Source: Ravibacter sp964559125
GTDB taxonomy: Bacteria > Bacteroidota > Bacteroidia > Cytophagales > Spirosomataceae
DNA: 24,538 bases
Direction: 5' to 3'
Assembly: GCA_964559125.1 (NCBI GenBank)
Contig: CAZLGW010000059.1
Coordinates: 1-24,538 of the forward strand
The notes beneath the pieces were generated by a model. The model had not been told where the DNA came from. It was given only the letters and a program-made list of their open reading frames with translations, and did not search any database. Position 1 is the first letter of the stretch, and every line of letters starts with the position of its first letter. A program made the position numbers and the translations under genes. Positions 6,474 through 15,191 of the stretch are shown here, piece by piece.

Positions 6474-8498
6474 TCATTCCTGGGGCTCTTTCTCCAGCCG
6501 TTCCTTTAGTTGCAAAAACTCGTCCCGGAACCGCGCCGCTTCCAGGAAGTCCATATCTTTGGCGGCCTGCTCCATTTTCCGCTGGGTTTCCTGCAGCAGC
6601 TTCTGCAGCTGCGGCCTGCTCATGTAGGCTACTACCGGGTCGGCGGCCACGTTGACTTTTTCCGGCTCCACGTAAGCTCTTTTGCCTTTCACGTCTGCTA
6701 CAGAAGTCTGACCGATAATAGCTTCCTTCGATTTAAGTATGGTACGGGGCGTAATGCCGTGCTCCATATTGTAGGCAATCTGGATACTCCGGCGCCGGCG
6801 TGTCTCATCGATGGCTTTTTCCATCGAACCGGTGATGGTGTCGGCATACATCAATACCTTCCCGTTTTCATTCCGGGCAGCCCGGCCGATAGTCTGGATC
6901 AGCGAACGGATATCGCGGAGGAAGCCCTCCTTGTCGGCATCCATGATCGCCACCAGCGATACCTCCGGCAGGTCAAGCCCTTCACGCAGCAGGTTTACAC
7001 CCACCAGCACATCGAATACCCCCAGCCTCAGCTCACGTAGTATTTCCACTCTGTCGAGGGTCTTGACTTCCGAATGGATATACCGGCATTTAACACCGAC
7101 CCGTTCGAGGTATTTGCTCAGTTCCTCGGCCATACGCTTCGTAAGCGTTGTTACCAGCACACGCTCCCGTCGCTTGATCCTGAAATGGATCTCATCCAGC
7201 AGGTCGTCTATCTGGTTGAGGCTGGGCCTTACTTCTATTTCAGGATCCAGCAGACCTGTCGGACGGATAATCTGCTCGACAATTATACCGTCGGTCTTGC
7301 GCAGCTCATATTCTGCGGGCGTCGCACTTACGTAGATAGTCTGCCCTACCAGGCTCTCGAACTCCTGGAAGGTAAGCGGACGGTTGTCCAGCGCGCTCGG
7401 CAGCCTGAACCCGTAGTCGACCAGCGCCTCTTTTCTCGACCTGTCGCCGCCCCACATCGCACGCAACTGAGGCAACGTAACATGGCTCTCATCGACCACC
7501 AGGAGCATATCGTCCGGGAAATAATCCAAAAGACAAAACGGCCTCTGTCCGGGCTGCCGCCGGTCGAAATACCGCGAGTAATTCTCGATACCAGAGCAAT
7601 AACCCAGCTCGCGCATCATTTCAAGATCGAATTCGGTCCGCTCTTTTACCCTCTCAGCTTCCGCAAAACGCCCTTCCCTGGTAAAATATTTGACCTGCTG
7701 CACCAGGTCATCCTGGATTTCCCTGATGGACTGCAGCAGCACGTCTCTCCCGGTAACGAAAAGATTCGCCGGAAAAATCGCAATACGGTTTTCTGAAGAT
7801 ATCTTCCTCCCGCTGACCGGGTCTATCCTCTGGACTTCCTCCACTTCGTCGCCAAAAAAGATAAGCCGGTATGCAAAATCAGCATAGCCCGGGAAAATAT
7901 CTACCGTATCGCCCTTCACCCTGAACGTACCTCTTGAAAAATCAGCCTCTGTGCGGCTGTAGAGGATTTCAACCAGACGATACAGGAACTGGTTCCGGCT
8001 CACAATATCACCCGGCCCCACCGAGAGAATACTCTTTTTGTATTCCGCAGGGTTACCGGCGCCATAGATACAGGACACCGAAGCCACTACTATCACGTCC
8101 CTACGGCCGCTCATCAGCGACGAAACGGTAGACAGCCTGAGCTTATCGATCTCTGTATTGATCGCCAGGTCTTTTTCGATATAGGTATTGGTGGAAGCTA
8201 TAAAAGCTTCCGGCTGGTAGTAGTCGTAGTAACTGATAAAATACTCGACCGCATTGTTGGGAAAGAATTGTTTGAATTCACCGTACAGCTGTGCGGCGAG
8301 CGTTTTATTATGACTCAGAATGAGAGTAGGCCGGTTTACTTCGCTGATAACGTTGGCCACCGTGAAGGTTTTACCGGACCCGGTCACTCCGAGAAGCACC
8401 TGGTGCGGCTCACTATTTCTAATCCCTTCCACCAGTTGGGAAATCGCCTGCGGCTGGTCTCCGGTGGGCTTATAGTCAGATATGAGTTCGAAATTCAT
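6474..8498 (-). CDS. uvrB: Excinuclease ABC subunit B
   Basis: Damage-verifying helicase-like subunit of nucleotide excision repair; it takes over DNA from UvrA and recruits UvrC. The 674 residues match the normal length. Walker A GVTGSGKT is at residues 37-44, the beta-hairpin region follows with YYDYYQPEAFI, and the helicase motif VVDESH and a GRAARN motif VI segment are present. The C-terminal UVR motif that contacts UvrC is visible as LEAARFRDEFLQLKERLE. The frame opens earlier at a TTG (8534), adding 12 residues, but the ATG at 8498 gives the conserved N-terminus MNFELISDYKPTGDQPQAI. The gene lies 65 nt downstream of argB on the same strand with a candidate promoter and palindrome in the gap. 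Confidence 0.98.
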   Translation of the reverse strand: MNFELISDYKPTGDQPQAISQLVEGIRNSEPHQVLLGVTGSGKTFTVANVISEVNRPTLILSHNKTLAAQLYGEFKQFFPNNAVEYFISYYDYYQPEAFIASTNTYIEKDLAINTEIDKLRLSTVSSLMSGRRDVIVVASVSCIYGAGNPAEYKKSILSVGPGDIVSRNQFLYRLVEILYSRTEADFSRGTFRVKGDTVDIFPGYADFAYRLIFFGDEVEEVQRIDPVSGRKISSENRIAIFPANLFVTGRDVLLQSIREIQDDLVQQVKYFTREGRFAEAERVKERTEFDLEMMRELGYCSGIENYSRYFDRRQPGQRPFCLLDYFPDDMLLVVDESHVTLPQLRAMWGGDRSRKEALVDYGFRLPSALDNRPLTFQEFESLVGQTIYVSATPAEYELRKTDGIIVEQIIRPTGLLDPEIEVRPSLNQIDDLLDEIHFRIKRRERVLVTTLTKRMAEELSKYLERVGVKCRYIHSEVKTLDRVEILRELRLGVFDVLVGVNLLREGLDLPEVSLVAIMDADKEGFLRDIRSLIQTIGRAARNENGKVLMYADTITGSMEKAIDETRRRRSIQIAYNMEHGITPRTILKSKEAIIGQTSVADVKGKRAYVEPEKVNVAADPVVAYMSRPQLQKLLQETQRKMEQAAKDMDFLEAARFRDEFLQLKERLEKEPQE

Positions 8499-8502
8499 CC
8501 GG

Positions 8503-8534
8503 TGAAAATAATAAAGCCCGAGTTCTTTTGACAA
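8503..8534 (-). promoter_or_regulatory. Candidate promoter of uvrB
   Basis: Reading the minus strand, TTG (8534-8532), 21 nt, then TATTTTCA (8510-8503) approximates TTG - N19-21 - TAnnTTTG with two mismatches in the -7 element. It ends only 4 nt before the ATG, so a transcript from here would be nearly leaderless. A palindrome TCCTGA-T-TCAGGA at 8537-8549 abuts the -33 element and could be an operator. Confidence 0.28.
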
Positions 8535-8563
8535 TATCCTGATTCAGGACAGTATTTACTGCA

Positions 8564-9352
8564 TCACAAACGGATCTGTGTTCCTTTATCTCCGCCGGCC
8601 GCCTCCGCAAGGTCTTTGGCATGGCAGATCACGACCCTCTCCACTCCGGCGTGAAGCGCGTCGAAAGAATTATCCAGCTTGGGGATCATTCCCTTATTAA
8701 TCGCTCCTGTCGCCTTATAACTCTCATAAAGCTGCGGGTCGAGCTGCGCAATCACACTCGAATCGTCTTCCGGATCCGAAAGAACGCCATCCTTTTCAAA
8801 GCAGTAAATCAGTGAGACTTCAAAAAGCCGCGATAGAGCTACCGCCGTGGCCGAAGCCATCGTATCGGCGTTGGTATTGAGCAGGTCTCCCGTAGCGGAA
8901 TAGGTAAGCGGCGCAATCACCGGCACGAGGCCGCTGTTCAGAAACGAGGCCAGTACCGACCCGTTGACAGCTTTTATATCTCCCACATAGCCATAGTCAA
9001 TTGTCTTTACCGGTCTTTTCACCGCCTCAATAATACCGGCATCGGCGCCTGTCAGCCCGATGGCATTGATCCCCAGCGACTGCAGCGTTGCCACGATGGT
9101 TTTATTGACCAGGCCGCCGTATACCATCGTGACGATTTCCAGCATAGGCTTGTCGGTAATCCGCCGGCCATCTACCAGTTGTGCCTGGATACCCAGACGT
9201 GACGCAGTCTGCGTAGCCACTTTGCCTCCGCCGTGAACAAGTATTTTATTCCCTTCCAGCCGGGAAAATTCTTCCAGGAAGTTTTTAGAGGCTTCCGGGT
9301 TGTCAATAATATTACCGCCTATTTTAATGACGGATAAATTGGATTGCTGCAT
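8564..9352 (-). CDS. argB: Acetylglutamate kinase (ArgB)
   Basis: Second step of arginine synthesis: phosphorylation of N-acetyl-L-glutamate by ATP. The 262-residue length and the amino-acid-kinase motifs fit: KIGGN near residue 10 for ATP, HGGGK near residue 40, GLVNK and GLTGADAG for substrate, and NTNADTMA in the second half. In Bacteroides the pathway is known to run on N-succinyl intermediates, so N-succinylglutamate is a possible natural substrate here; sequence inspection cannot settle it. No other arg gene is in the window, so argB is separated from its pathway partners. The ATG at 9352 directly follows an A-rich stretch. The gene points away from the toxin remnant and the sigma-factor locus. 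Confidence 0.95.
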   Translation of the reverse strand: MQQSNLSVIKIGGNIIDNPEASKNFLEEFSRLEGNKILVHGGGKVATQTASRLGIQAQLVDGRRITDKPMLEIVTMVYGGLVNKTIVATLQSLGINAIGLTGADAGIIEAVKRPVKTIDYGYVGDIKAVNGSVLASFLNSGLVPVIAPLTYSATGDLLNTNADTMASATAVALSRLFEVSLIYCFEKDGVLSDPEDDSSVIAQLDPQLYESYKATGAINKGMIPKLDNSFDALHAGVERVVICHAKDLAEAAGGDKGTQIRL

Positions 9353-9441
9353 TTTTTCTCGTTTCGGAACCGTGAAGTTAATAATCTGCGGAAAGAGTTT
9401 GACCGGAGACGGGAAGAAATAGTAACATACTTGCTACCTTT

Positions 9442-9660
9442 ATGATTGAGGTTCGTGAATACATTCGTGAAAACGGAGATAACCCCTTTAAAAAATGGTT
9501 GAATAAACTGAATAAACCGGCAGCAGTCAAAATAGCAATGTTGCTCACAAGAATTGAGCAGGGAAATATCACTTCTTTGAAAAGTCTGGGTGAGGTGATC
9601 TATGCTTTTCCAGGTATATCCGTCTTCCCGCCTCCTTGTATTTTTAATATTTTATCGTGA
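9442..9660 (+). pseudogene. Truncated HigB/RelE-type (Gp49-like) toxin remnant
   Basis: The first 50 residues (MIEVREYIRENG, NPFKKWLNKLN, AAVKIAMLLTRIEQGN) are typical of the N-terminus of the RelE/ParE superfamily mRNA-interferase group annotated as Gp49-like or HigB. Normal members run to about 90-120 residues and end with a conserved strand region. Here the similarity breaks after SLGEVIYAF and the frame closes after 72 residues with a hydrophobic tail that does not fit. I checked the other two frames past the break and found no convincing continuation, so this looks like a deletion or replacement rather than a single frameshift. No antitoxin gene (HigA or Xre-like helix-turn-helix) flanks it. 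A short functional protein is possible but less likely. Confidence 0.65.
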
Positions 9661-9693
9661 ATATTGTGTAAACAACAGACAGGTAGGAATAAT

Positions 9694-10278
9694 ATGCAGG
9701 AAACACTTGTGACCGATGCAGAGCTTTTGGGGCATTTGGCACGCGGGGACGAGTATGCATTTCAGACGCTGTATGAACGTTACTGGCATAAGCTCTATAG
9801 CTACACTGTCCATAAAGTTGAATTTCAGGAAACTGCCGAGGAGATTGTACAAGATATCTTTATCGACCTCTGGAAGCGGCGGGAGGGTCTGGCCATAGAT
9901 CGTCTTGAATCTTACCTGTTCCGGGCAGTGCGAAACAGGATAATCGACGTGATCAGGGCCAGCCTGGTCAGGAAGCATCATGAAGAATCTTCTCAATTGA
10001 TCCGGTCTGCCGGGAAAGAAAGACTCGACACGGAGGAGCAACTGGCTTACAACGAATTATATTCGGCAATCCACGACGGACTTAGCCTGCTGCCGGAAAA
10101 GACCGGTGAAATATTCAGGCTGAACCGCCTCGACCAGCTGTCGGCCCGGGAGATATCAGCCCTGCTCGATATGCCGGTACGCACTGTCGAATATCATATT
10201 ACCCACGCCCTGCGCACTATGAAAGTGTATCTTCAGGATTTTCTGATAGCGCTTTTTTTATTGACTAACGGATTTTAG
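9694..10278 (+). CDS. ECF RNA polymerase sigma factor, FecI-like
   Basis: A 194-residue sigma-70 family factor of the extracytoplasmic-function class. Region 2 covers about residues 15-85, with the segment AEEIVQDIFIDLWKRR. Region 4 covers about residues 120-175: LPEKTGEIFRLNRLDQLSAREISALLDMPVRTVEYH includes the helix-turn-helix that reads the -35 element, split here by family landmarks. In Bacteroidota such factors are released by a FecR partner when a TonB-dependent receptor binds its ligand; here fecR and a susC with an STN domain follow. The frame extends upstream to a TTG at 9664, but the ATG at 9694 has AGGA eight bases before it and matches the usual N-terminus. Confidence 0.93.
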   Translation: MQETLVTDAELLGHLARGDEYAFQTLYERYWHKLYSYTVHKVEFQETAEEIVQDIFIDLWKRREGLAIDRLESYLFRAVRNRIIDVIRASLVRKHHEESSQLIRSAGKERLDTEEQLAYNELYSAIHDGLSLLPEKTGEIFRLNRLDQLSAREISALLDMPVRTVEYHITHALRTMKVYLQDFLIALFLLTNGF

Positions 10279-10481
10279 TGTTAAAAAAGCTGGGGGTGTT
10301 AAATATCCCCCGGAAATATCGCCTGATCCTACCTCCAGCTACCTTCATTTCGTATTATTAATTTTTCAAAGAAAACTCTTTGAAACCACCCTTTTTTTAT
10401 AACTTTTTCAACATTTTATCAAACAGGTTGCGGCGATCCCGTCCGGGAAACGACTTAATGGCAGCTAAGTGATAAAGCATT
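10279..10481. other. fecI-fecR intergenic region with two inverted repeats
   Basis: This 203-base gap holds a G5/C5 hairpin at 10292-10311 just after the sigma-factor stop, with no T-run. It also holds a perfect 9-bp inverted repeat at 10364-10385. Past it are T-rich tracts at 10392-10398 and 10404-10408, but no full TAnnTTTG; TAACTTTT at 10400-10407 is the nearest. I see no small ORF with support here. Confidence 0.5.
10364..10385. repeat. Perfect 9-bp inverted repeat between sigma and anti-sigma genes
   Basis: TTTCAAAGA at 10364-10372 and TCTTTGAAA at 10377-10385 are exact reverse complements with a 4-nt AAAC loop. A run of seven T begins 7 nt after the right arm. The stem is AT-rich and the T-run is displaced, so it would be a weak terminator; an operator is an equal possibility. 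Confidence 0.55.
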
Positions 10482-11546
10482 ATGTTGACAAGAGGATTTA
10501 TCAAGCTCTTAAAAAGGTATAAAGAGGGTACCTTGTCCAGCCGTATGAAAGATACGATGGATGTATGGTATCATTCTATCCATAAGGACCCTGTTGAAAA
10601 AAACGAAAAAGAAGAAATCGGGAAAAGGATCTGGTCGGGGATTATGGAGGGCAGAGAAGACGACGCCGGTCGGGATATGACTTCCGGACAGACAGCCTGG
10701 TGGGAAAAAGGGGTATGGAAGGTTGCAGCCATATTAATCGCGGCGGTAGCTGCACTTTATTTTTCAGGTATAGGGTCTCCGGAGCGCGGCCCGGCAAAAG
10801 AAGCTTCGTTCACTGCCGGCATCAACTGGATTGAAGACGTCAACAACGACAGCATGGCAAAAGATATATTTCTGCCCGATGGAAGCAAGGTTATACTTGA
10901 GCCGGGAAGCAAGCTGCGCCGTCCTGAATTTTTCGACAACGACTCCAGGGTGGTTTACCTGGAAGGAAGCGGCTTTTTCGACGTTGCGAAAGACTCAGAA
11001 AGACCTTTTATCGCTTATTCGGGTGTTGTGCTGACCCGTGTGCTGGGCACCAGTTTCACGATCAGGTCTATCGCCGAAACCGGGGGTACGGAAGTAGCGG
11101 TGGTGACCGGGAAAGTAATCGTTGAGAAATCGGGAGGGAAAAGACAGGGCGGTAAGGAGCCTGAAAGGGAAAACCGGATCGTACTGACGCCTAATAAAAA
11201 AGTAACTTTTTTTAACAATTCGGATCATTACGTTACCGGCCTGGTAGAAAACCCTGTAATGGTACCCGGGCAGGAAGAGTATCTGAAACCCGGGGTATTT
11301 GATTTTGACGAAACACCCCTGTCTGAAGTGTTAGACAAACTGGAGAAAGCCTACGGAGTGGCAATAACGCTTAGCAACGACGCTATGCTTGAATGTCCGG
11401 TCACGGCCGATCTGAGCTCGGACAACCTTTTTGACAAGATAGAGATAATAGGAGCTGTCCTGAACGCTAAATATGAAATTACAGGCAATGCCATTCTTCT
11501 CTCCGGGGGAGGATGCGGCGTCTCTAAAACCGTTTATAAACCTTAA
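10482..11546 (+). CDS. FecR family anti-sigma factor
   Basis: A 354-residue inner-membrane anti-sigma regulator. The N-terminal cytoplasmic part (about residues 1-75) would bind the ECF sigma factor. One membrane helix follows at about 80-98 (KVAAILIAAVAALYF), then the periplasmic FecR domain with FLPDGSKVILEPGSKL and VYLEGSGFFDVAKDSERPF. The C-terminal domain (about 265-345) is of the DUF4974 / STN-like type, seen as FDFDETPLSEVLDKLEKAYGV, and is the part expected to touch the receptor's STN domain. The gene sits between its likely sigma partner and its likely receptor, although the 203-nt gap before it is wide for this pair and could hold separate control. Confidence 0.93.
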   Translation: MLTRGFIKLLKRYKEGTLSSRMKDTMDVWYHSIHKDPVEKNEKEEIGKRIWSGIMEGREDDAGRDMTSGQTAWWEKGVWKVAAILIAAVAALYFSGIGSPERGPAKEASFTAGINWIEDVNNDSMAKDIFLPDGSKVILEPGSKLRRPEFFDNDSRVVYLEGSGFFDVAKDSERPFIAYSGVVLTRVLGTSFTIRSIAETGGTEVAVVTGKVIVEKSGGKRQGGKEPERENRIVLTPNKKVTFFNNSDHYVTGLVENPVMVPGQEEYLKPGVFDFDETPLSEVLDKLEKAYGVAITLSNDAMLECPVTADLSSDNLFDKIEIIGAVLNAKYEITGNAILLSGGGCGVSKTVYKP

Positions 11547-11599
11547 CGCCAATGCTTATGCAATAAATTTCCTAAATCAGAATCCTGGTAAAAAGAAAA

Positions 11600-11626
11600 G
11601 CCGGAGATGGTTGCGACATCCCCGGC
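11600..11626 (+). promoter_or_regulatory. Hairpin in the susC leader
   Basis: GCCGG (11600-11604) pairs with CCGGC (11622-11626) and GATG (11606-11609) with CATC (11617-11620), with one A-C mismatch between and a 7-nt loop. It lies 99 nt before the susC ATG. The T-poor sequence after it (AGTTTCTCTCC) makes it at best a weak terminator for fecR; an attenuator or mRNA-stability element is possible. Confidence 0.5.
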
Positions 11627-11725
11627 AGTTTCTCTCCGACTGTTGCCGTGCTATCTCTTTCCCTTACAAAAGAGACAGTGAGAATTATTTTGTCAAATCG
11701 TCCAAGATCCAACAACAACAAAAGA

Positions 11726-14700
11726 ATGGAAAAAACAAGAAAATTCATAGCCTCCTGGGGTACTATTATGAAGGTTTCACTAGTACAGCTATCCATAATT
11801 CTGCTCACAGCCGTGTACACCTACGGCGGGTACGAGGCCAGTGCGCAGGAGTTATTGATGAAGCAGGTGTCAGCCCGGTTTGTCGACACCGATATCAAAA
11901 CGGCACTCACAGAACTGGAACTGAAAGCAAATGTGAAATTCGTATACACATCAAGGTTAGTCCCGCTCAAACGAAAGGTTACGCTAAACATCGTCAATAA
12001 AAGCATAGCCGAAACGCTCGACGCATTGTTCAGCCCCGACAAAGTTACCTGTAAAATAGTACGTAACAGGATTTTGCTAAGTGTGGAAGAACATATGGAA
12101 AGCTCGGTTTTCGGGATTCCTGACCCGGAAGATATGCCGGTGATCACCGACAGGACGATAAAAGGGAAGATTACTGATGAAAAGGGCGAAGGCCTCCCGG
12201 GCGTAAGCGTGATATTGAAAGGGACTCAGAGAGGCACGATAAGCGCTACCGACGGCGGGTATGAGCTCGTCGTCCCGGAAGGGGGAAATACTCTGATTTT
12301 TTCGTTCGTGGGGTATGTGACCGAAGAGATTGAGACAGGGAGCAGATCTGTGATAAACGTGAACCTGCGGGTAGATGAAAAAAGCCTGGAAGAGCTGGTG
12401 GTAGTAGGATATGGAGAACAATCCAGAAAGAAAATTTCGACTTCCATCAGTAAAGTTTCCGGGAAGGATATCAACAATTTACCCGTTGCACTGCCCGGAG
12501 ATGCACTGGCCGGACTGGCCGCAGGAGTCCAGGTCCAGGCTGGAGCAGGAGATGTTCCGGGCGCTGCTCCTACTATCCGCATCCGGGGAATCGGCTCTTT
12601 AGGCGCTTCCAATCAGCCGCTTTACGTAATAGACGGTTACCCGCTCAACGCCACGGAATTCTCAAGAATCAACCTTTCGGATATCGAATCTATCGAAATC
12701 CTAAAAGATGCCGCTTCTGCTGCGATTTATGGTTCAAGAGCTGCAAACGGGGTCATTATGGTAACGACGAAGCGCGGGCAGAAAGGGAAAATGAATTTTA
12801 ATTTTAATGCTTATTCCGGGGTTCAGAGTGTGGCAAGGAGAATAGAAGTGATGAACCAGGAGGAATATCTTCAATATGCCAAAGATGCAAGGGGCGCGTC
12901 GGGCGTGCCCTATCCCGATGCCTACGATTACCCCGAACAACTGGCGTCTACCGACTGGCAGGATGAAATATTCAGGATTGCCCCTATGTCGAAATTCGAA
13001 CTTGGCGCCCGCGGCGGGAATGAGAATATCAGGTTTGCATTGTCAGGAAGCTATCTCCAGCAAAAAGGCACCATGCTGGGTACCGATTATAAATTGATGA
13101 CGGTCCGGGCCAATCTCGATGCCAATATCACGAAATCACTCAGCATAGGAGCCAATTTTGCACCTTCCTATACCATTCTCAATGAAAAGCCTACCCCGCG
13201 CGCTCCGGGCAACTGGGGATACAGCCCCATCTACGCCGCCATGTTGTTCCCTCCGGTGGTGGATGTCAGGCTGCCAAACGGAGACTATGGCCAGAACAAT
13301 GTGCTTCCCCATACACAATATGGTTTCTCGGAGGTTGCGATATACAATCCCGTTTCGATACTCTCGCTATACAAAGATCAGAGCAACAGGTTCAGTATAC
13401 AGAACAACCTTTTCCTGGAGTGGCAGATCGTGCAGGGCTTAAAGTTCAGAAGCCAGGGAGGAGCGTTGCTGCTCTCAGGCTCCCGGGAAACTTACCTGCC
13501 CTCTACCCTGGCCAGCTCCGTCGCTCCCTTTGCCAATATTTCAACACCTCAACTGTCGGGCATTGCCAGCAGCGCCTCCAATAATCGCGGCGTAGACTGG
13601 ATATGGGAAAACAACCTGACTTACAGCAATCATTTCGGGGGAAGTCACAACCTGACTGCAATGGCGCTTTATTCCATGCAAAAGGCTACCAGCTTTTCTA
13701 CCGGTACTTCAGGCAGGGTTGGCTCTTTTACGAATGATCTCGTACACAATCCTTCCGCCTCTTCAGACCAGATCGGTTCGGTCAGTTACGGAATACACAG
13801 CTTCCTCTCTTATGCGCTTCGTATCAATTATGACTTCAAAGACAGGTACTTGTTTTCAGGAGCTGTCAGGCGGGACGGATCATCCCGTTTCGGACCGAAC
13901 AACCGATTCGGGATTTTCCAATCCTATTCTGTAGGCTGGAGAATATCGGAAGAAGGCTTTATGCAGGATCAGAGGCTTTTCAGTGACCTGAAACTGCGGG
14001 CCAGCTATGGCGAGACCGGGAATGCAAACATCGGTGATTTCACCTGGATCAGCGGAATGGTGCCCAGCCATTACAGCTTTGGCGGCCAGAGGCTGCCCGG
14101 AGCGACGCCGTCGGGTTTCCTCAACCGCGACCTGACCTGGGAGAAAAGCCGGCAGGTAAACCTGGGGCTGGACGCTTCTTTTCTGAAAGACCGGCTTTCA
14201 CTGACACTCGACGTGTATCAGAAAAATACAGACGGCATGCTGTTCTCCAAAGAACTCCCCGCAATTATAGGCTATGCCACTTCCTTTCAAACCAATATCG
14301 GGGAGATACGAAACCGGGGAGTGGAAATAGACCTGTCGACCAATAACCAGATAGGCCGGCTGAAATGGACCACAAGCTTTAACCTGAGCTATAATGCTAC
14401 AAAAGTACTAGATCTGGGGGGCAGGGAATCGCTGAACTCACAGGTGGGGACTCCGGGCTGGAATAATGTCTACCAGATACACGTGGGCGAACCGCTGGGC
14501 AATTTCTACGGCTTCATCATAGACGGTGTAATAAAAAACGAAACACAACTGGCTGACAAGCCGCAATGGACCGGTTCGAAGGTGGGTGATTACCAGATCC
14601 GCGATGTCAACAATGACGGTGTGATCAACGAAGACGACCGGACTATACTGGGCAATGGCTTTCCAAGAATACTATATGGATTGACCAATAATCTTTCCTA

Positions 14701-15175
14701 TTCCAATTTTGACCTAAGCTTCATTATCCAGGGAGTAGCACGCAACAGTATCGTCAACGGAGCCAGCCGGCATACGGAATTATGGTCGGGCAGGTTCAAT
14801 GCCGTAAAGGAAATGGCTAATAATTATTTTGATCCGGCCAATCCCGAAAAAGAGGTTAAGTATGCCCGGGTAGGCCCCAGAAGCGGATTCGGAACAGCCA
14901 GTAACCTGCATTCCTATGCTGTGTACAGCGGGTCTTTCTTAAGATTCCGCAATGTTACGTTAGGGTATACACTTCCTCCTTCTTTACAGCAGAAGCTGTC
15001 GTTAAATGCTACGAGGATCTACCTGACAGGCCAGAACCTTTTTACTTTCACAAAGTATCCCGGATTTAATCCGGAGCCCAGCCAGTATGGCGATACGGTG
15101 TATCAACCCGGTTCAGACCAGGCAACCTATCCGGTTAACAGAAGTGTAATGATTGGAGTAAACATCAGTTTTTAA
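11726..15175 (+). CDS. SusC/RagA-family TonB-dependent outer membrane receptor with STN domain
   Basis: A 1149-residue outer-membrane transporter that takes up a large ligand, usually an oligosaccharide, with energy from TonB. A signal peptide covers about residues 1-40 (cleavage after ASA). The STN domain is at about 45-118, beginning MKQVSARFVDTDIKTAL, and signals to FecR. A carboxypeptidase-regulatory-like domain follows at about 143-225 (KGKITDEKGEGLPGVSVILKGT). The plug starts near LEELVVVGYGE and includes IRIRGIGSLG and AAIYGSRAANGVIMVTTKRG. The beta-barrel fills the rest and ends with a strand closing in Phe, as outer-membrane proteins do. The ATG at 11726 is chosen because the upstream GTG at 11648 adds non-signal residues. 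susD follows after 16 nt. The ligand is not deducible. Confidence 0.97.
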   Translation: MEKTRKFIASWGTIMKVSLVQLSIILLTAVYTYGGYEASAQELLMKQVSARFVDTDIKTALTELELKANVKFVYTSRLVPLKRKVTLNIVNKSIAETLDALFSPDKVTCKIVRNRILLSVEEHMESSVFGIPDPEDMPVITDRTIKGKITDEKGEGLPGVSVILKGTQRGTISATDGGYELVVPEGGNTLIFSFVGYVTEEIETGSRSVINVNLRVDEKSLEELVVVGYGEQSRKKISTSISKVSGKDINNLPVALPGDALAGLAAGVQVQAGAGDVPGAAPTIRIRGIGSLGASNQPLYVIDGYPLNATEFSRINLSDIESIEILKDAASAAIYGSRAANGVIMVTTKRGQKGKMNFNFNAYSGVQSVARRIEVMNQEEYLQYAKDARGASGVPYPDAYDYPEQLASTDWQDEIFRIAPMSKFELGARGGNENIRFALSGSYLQQKGTMLGTDYKLMTVRANLDANITKSLSIGANFAPSYTILNEKPTPRAPGNWGYSPIYAAMLFPPVVDVRLPNGDYGQNNVLPHTQYGFSEVAIYNPVSILSLYKDQSNRFSIQNNLFLEWQIVQGLKFRSQGGALLLSGSRETYLPSTLASSVAPFANISTPQLSGIASSASNNRGVDWIWENNLTYSNHFGGSHNLTAMALYSMQKATSFSTGTSGRVGSFTNDLVHNPSASSDQIGSVSYGIHSFLSYALRINYDFKDRYLFSGAVRRDGSSRFGPNNRFGIFQSYSVGWRISEEGFMQDQRLFSDLKLRASYGETGNANIGDFTWISGMVPSHYSFGGQRLPGATPSGFLNRDLTWEKSRQVNLGLDASFLKDRLSLTLDVYQKNTDGMLFSKELPAIIGYATSFQTNIGEIRNRGVEIDLSTNNQIGRLKWTTSFNLSYNATKVLDLGGRESLNSQVGTPGWNNVYQIHVGEPLGNFYGFIIDGVIKNETQLADKPQWTGSKVGDYQIRDVNNDGVINEDDRTILGNGFPRILYGLTNNLSYSNFDLSFIIQGVARNSIVNGASRHTELWSGRFNAVKEMANNYFDPANPEKEVKYARVGPRSGFGTASNLHSYAVYSGSFLRFRNVTLGYTLPPSLQQKLSLNATRIYLTGQNLFTFTKYPGFNPEPSQYGDTVYQPGSDQATYPVNRSVMIGVNISF

Positions 15176-15191
15176 CCCCCGGAAAAGCAAA

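Noticed and set aside
7074..7796. 240-aa plus-strand frame opposite uvrB
   Set aside because: Antisense to conserved helicase motifs; no recognisable domain.
9640..9693. A housekeeping promoter for the sigma-factor gene
   Set aside because: AT-rich sequence with TTG and TATTGTGT is present, but the spacing and -7 match are too poor to call.
11681..11702. ECF-type promoter (GAAT ... CGTC) before susC
   Set aside because: The spacing is 13 nt, short of the 16-17 nt expected, and the consensus read by this sigma factor is unknown.
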